Assembly (NCBI GenBank): GCA_037962975.1
Contig: CM075675.1
Location: forward strand, 32,056,501-32,120,500
Direction of reading: 5' to 3'
From: Clitoria ternatea
Lineage: Eukaryota; Streptophyta; Magnoliopsida; Fabales; Fabaceae
Length of the DNA stretch: 64,000 bases
Positions 60,632 through 64,000 of this stretch are shown here, one piece after another (the stretch's first letter is position 1; the number at the start of each line of letters is the position of its first letter). The notes under the pieces were generated by a model, which was not told the DNA's origin, did not search any database, and worked only from the letters and a program-made list of their open reading frames with translations. Position numbers and translations under genes: made by a program.

Positions 60632-60959
60632 ATGTAAATATTTTGTGTTGATTTTTGTTTATTTTGTCATTCCGTACATTTTTCTTTTCATGAAGAAGTT
60701 AAAATAATTATTGGGCTAATTATAATATGCGCTATCAAATTGAGGTAACCGTTTTTATAACGGACAGTCGTGAGGTGCTAATACCTTCCTCACCTGTAAT
60801 CAGACTCCCGAACCATGGAATTTTATTTTTATAACCAGTGCTTTAACAAAAGGTTTTTCCAGTATTTTATCTTAAAAAAAATATTGGTGGCGACTCCCTG
60901 TTTATCTTTAAAATCATTTCGAGGGTCGGCCGTGCCGCCGCGATCCCGGTCGCGACAGA

Positions 60960-60978
60960 TGGCGACTCCGCTGGGGAC
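60960..60978 (+). other. Primer binding site, tRNA-Arg type
   Basis: TGGCGACTCCGCTGGGGAC lies two bases after the LTR end CGCGACA. This site is characteristic of Ogre and related Tat gypsy elements in legumes. Confidence 0.85.
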
Positions 60979-61613
60979 TTAGAGAGTCAAGCCAGTCAAT
61001 TTGATAGCGCATGTTTTAATTAGCATATTCATTATTTAACTTCTTTTTTTATTTTATTCTTTTGTCAATATTTAGTTTCTGTTTTGTTAGTATTCTATCA
61101 TTAATGTTTTGTAAATATCTGTGTGATCATTGAACCCTAGGGTAGTCGACTTTATTTTATTGCTCTGTGTTTGTTCTATGTGCAGGATGAGTAAGGTACA
61201 GGTATTGAATGCCTCTTTCACACACTATACTCACAATTTGCACACACTTTTGAGTGGGACCCTATACCCGGGCCCAAATAAAACTTAAGATTAGGGGAGG
61301 TTGATAGCGGAGCCATTTGGGATGTACTTCATGTCTAGTTACCGTGAGAATCTCAGCTAGAGTTCGACTTATTCATGGTGCCCACACTTAGTATACTTCC
61401 TACTATTTATGGTCAACATCATGAGTAGGATCTTGGCTCTAGTGACCTTTAGAAGTTTTAGAACAAGCCACCTAATGCGAGGTATCACTAATAGATGAAC
61501 CTTAGAACCATTAGGAGACCTCCAGAAAAACCCACCTTAAGGCTCAAAAGAGGCAAACTTTACTTATACCTTTTCTCATTCTCACTTCTCTTTTCTGATC
61601 CAAAATAAAGGAC
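60979..61613 (+). other. Leader of the Ogre-like element, interrupted
   Basis: Continues from the primer site with no long open frame. An acceptor-like TATGTGCAG|G at about 61183 precedes ATGAGTAAGG. The sequence ends at 61613, where another LTR element begins, so its gag and pol, if present, lie beyond the window. Confidence 0.5.
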
Positions 61614-62696
61614 TGATAAGTCTTGAAAAGACTTAATTATTCCTCTAATTATTTAACATAATTTACTAAGTATTGATTAGTTTTATTATTATTATTTAAT
61701 AATTTGATAAGAATTCATGTTGTAGTTAATTATTTCAAAAGTATGCTATTTATGTAAGAAACCGATTGAAAATATTAATTAGATAAGGAATTTTGAAGTA
61801 TTTATAAATTCACTAAGCAGCCAGCGTATAATTGCTAGGCAAGTAGCTGATTATTGGTGCAGGAACAGGGCGGACTTTCATTTTTCCATTTCTAATCTCT
61901 CACTATATTTTTCATCTCTCTAAACTCTCTCCTCCATGACGTTCCACAATCCTTCGATGGAACCGAAGTCTATGGAGTTCTAAATCCATAAGGTTGGGAT
62001 TGTAAAGGTGAACAATGGAATCTTGAAGTTGTGAGCAAGTAGATCGGCTTCGAAGATCTTGAGGTGAACAAGCTGAGGAGTGGAGCAGAATTGCTGGATT
62101 GACAAATCCAGAACGGATGAAGAACTTCACCAGTGAGGAATCATGGCTGAAGCTTAGGTAACTTCCAGCTTTCTAACTAGTTCAGGCCTAATCAATTTAG
62201 GTGAATAGTTAGAGTTCAACCCCCAATTTCGCATTAGATTCTTAGGTTAATCGAGCACTTAAGGAATTAAGGTTCATTGCTTAAGGATTAGTGTTTTTCA
62301 CCTAAGGAATTAGGGAATAACCACAAGCGGATTGTCCTCTAGATTGTGAAGTTTGATTATACTTAATTGCATGTTTCTTGAGGAAATTGTGAGCTGAAGC
62401 AATCCTGACCTGTTTTCTTTTAATCACTTTCCACTTTTCATCTTAACTCTGTTTCTCAAAATATAAAAACAACTATAAAACACTAAAACCATAAAAAGCG
62501 AATGAATTTCATGTATTTTCTGTTGGTTCAGCTTGTACTAGTCCGAGATTGAGGTATTTACCACAATCCCTGTGAGACGATCAAATATATTACAATTTTA
62601 ACGACTGGTGCGCTTGCCATAAGTGTGAATCCGAGAGTCATATTTCATTTTACTAAGATTTTACCATCAATTTAATGACTCGGGAATTCAGCATCA
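61614..62696 (+). repeat. 5' LTR of the Athila/Diaspora-like element
   Basis: Starts TGATAAGTCTTG and ends CAGCATCA six bases before the primer site, about 1083 bases. A possible TATA is at 61799-61806 (ATTTATAAAT). Ends are judged from TG...CA and the primer site; the second LTR is not in view. Confidence 0.65.
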
Positions 62697-62702
62697 AGTT
62701 AA

Positions 62703-62720
62703 TGGCGCCGTTGCCGGGGA
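62703..62720 (+). other. Primer binding site, tRNA-Asp type
   Basis: TGGCGCCGTTGCCGGGGA, complementary to the 3' end of plant tRNA-Asp and typical of Athila-group gypsy elements. Confidence 0.9.
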
Positions 62721-62941
62721 TTGTTGAGTAATATCAACAATCCTTGGACCGGTACTAGACTGAACCATTTTTGTTAGTTTCTGTACATGATTGCAAGTTG
62801 TTAGTAAATTTCGTTATAAGAGTAGGATTTGTTAAATCTTGCTTGTATTGTTGTTCATAGTTACTATTGTTTTGATTTTAGTTGTTTAGTTGTTGGTACT
62901 AACCGTTACAGTAGCTTTGTTTGTAGTTAGATGTTGCATTT

Positions 62942-63904
62942 ATGTTTTTCCTAGTTCCCTCGGAAAGTGAAAAGTTGCAGGTGATGGATCTTGATGACAC
63001 CTTAGCTGAGTTTCTTCAATATTCACAAACGTTATGCATGAACCATGAAGAGGAGGTACAACCAATTGAGGAGGAGCCATCAGAGTTAGAAAGGAATTTA
63101 ATTCAATTCATAAAAGTCACTCAAACCGGCCTTCAAAATTTTGATAATTCAATCATGAATATTCAAAAGCAAGTGGATTTTATTGCAAAGCAGTTAGCCG
63201 AAGAGCAAAGCAATACAAAGGTTGTACGAAGAAAAGACCAATATGAAGAGCCATGGGATGATGATGTTGGTCTAGTTGAAGAAATTAAGTTTGGGGAAGA
63301 AGAAGACCAGCTAGAAAACATTGAAATGGATGAACCTGAACTTGAAACAAAAGAAGAAGAAGAAAATAAGGAAGTTCAGGGATATTTGATGGATGAAGAG
63401 TCAATTGAAGAATGTGAAGAAGAAAGTGATATGGATTATACTTCAGAAGTGGAAGATGATAGTATATCTAGTGAAGCATTCTTTGATGATTGCAATGAAG
63501 AAGATTGGTCTGAAGAAGAACAAGAGCAAAAGTTAACCACATCTTGGCAACACAATATTGATACTGAATTTTTGTTGGAGCCAAGTGTGAACACAGAGAA
63601 AGAAGTAGAAGTTCATGCACAAGAAGAGTTAACATGTGTAGGTGTTGAGAATACAAAAGAAGAAAAAATTCAGCCATGTTATGAGAAGCGTTTGCTAGTG
63701 GTGACTACTGCAGCTATGGAATTCAAAAGGAAACGTGAATCATCAAGTCAAGAAGAACATTGCTTGTGGCGTAAAAAGAGGAAGACTAACAAAAAACAGA
63801 AAAAGAAAAAGAGTGAAGAAAAGAAAAAGCAGAAAGTTTGGAAAAGAAAAGATTGGAGGAAAGTTATGTTGAGCATTAGCTTCAAACATAACAAGGAAAA
63901 ATAA
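62942..63904 (+). CDS. Acidic/basic protein of unknown function in the Athila/Diaspora-like element
   Basis: Intact 320-codon frame, 221 bases after the primer site; the only long intact frame in the window apart from shadow frames. ATG at 62942 is the first; a second in-frame ATG (MDLDDTLAEF, residue 15) fits equally well. Residues 45-85 (NLIQFIKVTQTGLQNFDNSI, then IMNIQKQVDFIAKQLAEE) form a likely coiled coil, reminiscent of the NLE.QVGQLA stretch near the end of Athila-type gag. Residues 95-200 are strongly acidic (long Glu/Asp runs). Residues 258-315 are strongly basic (KRKRESS; KKRKTNKKQKKKKSEEKKK), resembling a bipartite nuclear localisation signal. No zinc knuckle, protease or polymerase is visible. 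It could be a rearranged gag of a non-autonomous element or an accessory protein. Confidence 0.7.
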   Translation: MFFLVPSESEKLQVMDLDDTLAEFLQYSQTLCMNHEEEVQPIEEEPSELERNLIQFIKVTQTGLQNFDNSIMNIQKQVDFIAKQLAEEQSNTKVVRRKDQYEEPWDDDVGLVEEIKFGEEEDQLENIEMDEPELETKEEEENKEVQGYLMDEESIEECEEESDMDYTSEVEDDSISSEAFFDDCNEEDWSEEEQEQKLTTSWQHNIDTEFLLEPSVNTEKEVEVHAQEELTCVGVENTKEEKIQPCYEKRLLVVTTAAMEFKRKRESSSQEEHCLWRKKRKTNKKQKKKKSEEKKKQKVWKRKDWRKVMLSISFKHNKEK

Positions 63905-64000
63905 GGAGTAAGAAGACCAAGAGTGTATGGACATAAGAAATGGGATCCTGGAGGATGATCTTGTGTTGGTTTTTCTTGTACATAAATAAAATAGTGAGAG

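Larger units (their letters stand above)
57490..60957 (+). mobile_element. LTR of an Ogre/Tat-like gypsy element
   Basis: The 3' end is set by GGTCGCGACA at 60957, followed two bases later by a tRNA-Arg type primer site. The 5' boundary is only approximate, at the break in the Copia pol. Promoter: TATAAATA at 59544-59551, with a CT-rich leader about 60 bases on. U3 is packed with CCGAGTG and CCGAGTC motifs; downstream of the TATA box the orientation is CACTCGG. Four hairpin units lie at 60385-60631. A phrase near 60290-60320 (ATACGTAGGAGCGGG) is reminiscent of legume Ogre LTRs. If whole, it is about 3.5 kb. Confidence 0.8.
61614..64000 (+). mobile_element. Athila/Diaspora-like LTR element, truncated by window end
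   Basis: A presumed LTR, a tRNA-Asp type primer site, a short leader and an open reading frame occur in that order. The left flank is AGGAC; the right end and its duplication are outside the window. It interrupts the Ogre-like leader. Lineage is inferred from the primer type only. Confidence 0.7.

Overview
The window looks like repeat-packed plant heterochromatin, most likely from a legume of the Phaseoleae (Vigna or Phaseolus type). I infer this from the style of the CACTA transposons, the long-LTR Ty3/gypsy chromoviruses, and an Ogre/Tat-like LTR next to a tRNA-Arg type primer site. I found no intact cellular gene. Almost everything is transposon, transposon relic or unassigned AT-rich DNA.

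Layout. (1) 1-8914: minus-strand CACTA element cut by the window start; decayed TNP2 transposase (1-2528), a long gene-free stretch, a repeat-rich leader exon and a TAGCGAC subterminal array. (2) 9972-10299 plus 34193-37741: an old LTR split by a CACTA insertion. (3) 10300-34192: a second CACTA element, plus strand, with visible CACTAGTGCA ends. It has a decayed TNP2 gene (15133-18292) and a decayed second gene (18427-33570) whose last exons resemble a Ulp1/C48 protease. It contains a solo LTR (12508-14846, TSD TCCAA) and a complete gypsy chromovirus in minus orientation (19702-31750, TSD CTCCC). (4) 38076-40890: a collapsed relative of that chromovirus in plus orientation (TSD TTGGC), possibly inside an exon. 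(5) 41177-44212 and 46857-50302: solo LTRs with perfect TSDs CCACC and AGCTA. (6) 50313-52363: a decayed LTR with a primer site, followed by an unidentified minus-strand coding relic. (7) 54470-57484: a 5'-truncated Copia element on the minus strand. (8) About 57490-61613: LTR, primer site and leader of an Ogre/Tat-like gypsy element, interrupted by (9) 61614-64000: an Athila/Diaspora-like LTR, a tRNA-Asp type primer site and an intact 320-codon acidic/basic ORF, cut by the window end.

The chromovirus still shows every domain (gag, protease, RT, RNase H, integrase, chromodomain-like tail) but carries five in-frame stops, all explicable by C-to-T change, and has lost one integrase catalytic Asp. 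It is therefore non-autonomous now.

Most unusual signals: the short motif CCGAGTGAAA/TTTCACTCGG is reiterated many times in LTRs of at least two unrelated gypsy lineages, and in both it flips orientation at the TATA box. Four hairpin repeats in the Ogre-like LTR include a compensatory base-pair change. Several LTRs carry similar clusters of short palindromes (TCGCTTGAGCGA or TAATCGATTA) and a shared donor/acceptor-like pair that predicts an intron inside the LTR. All identity figures are by eye; nothing was aligned by program.
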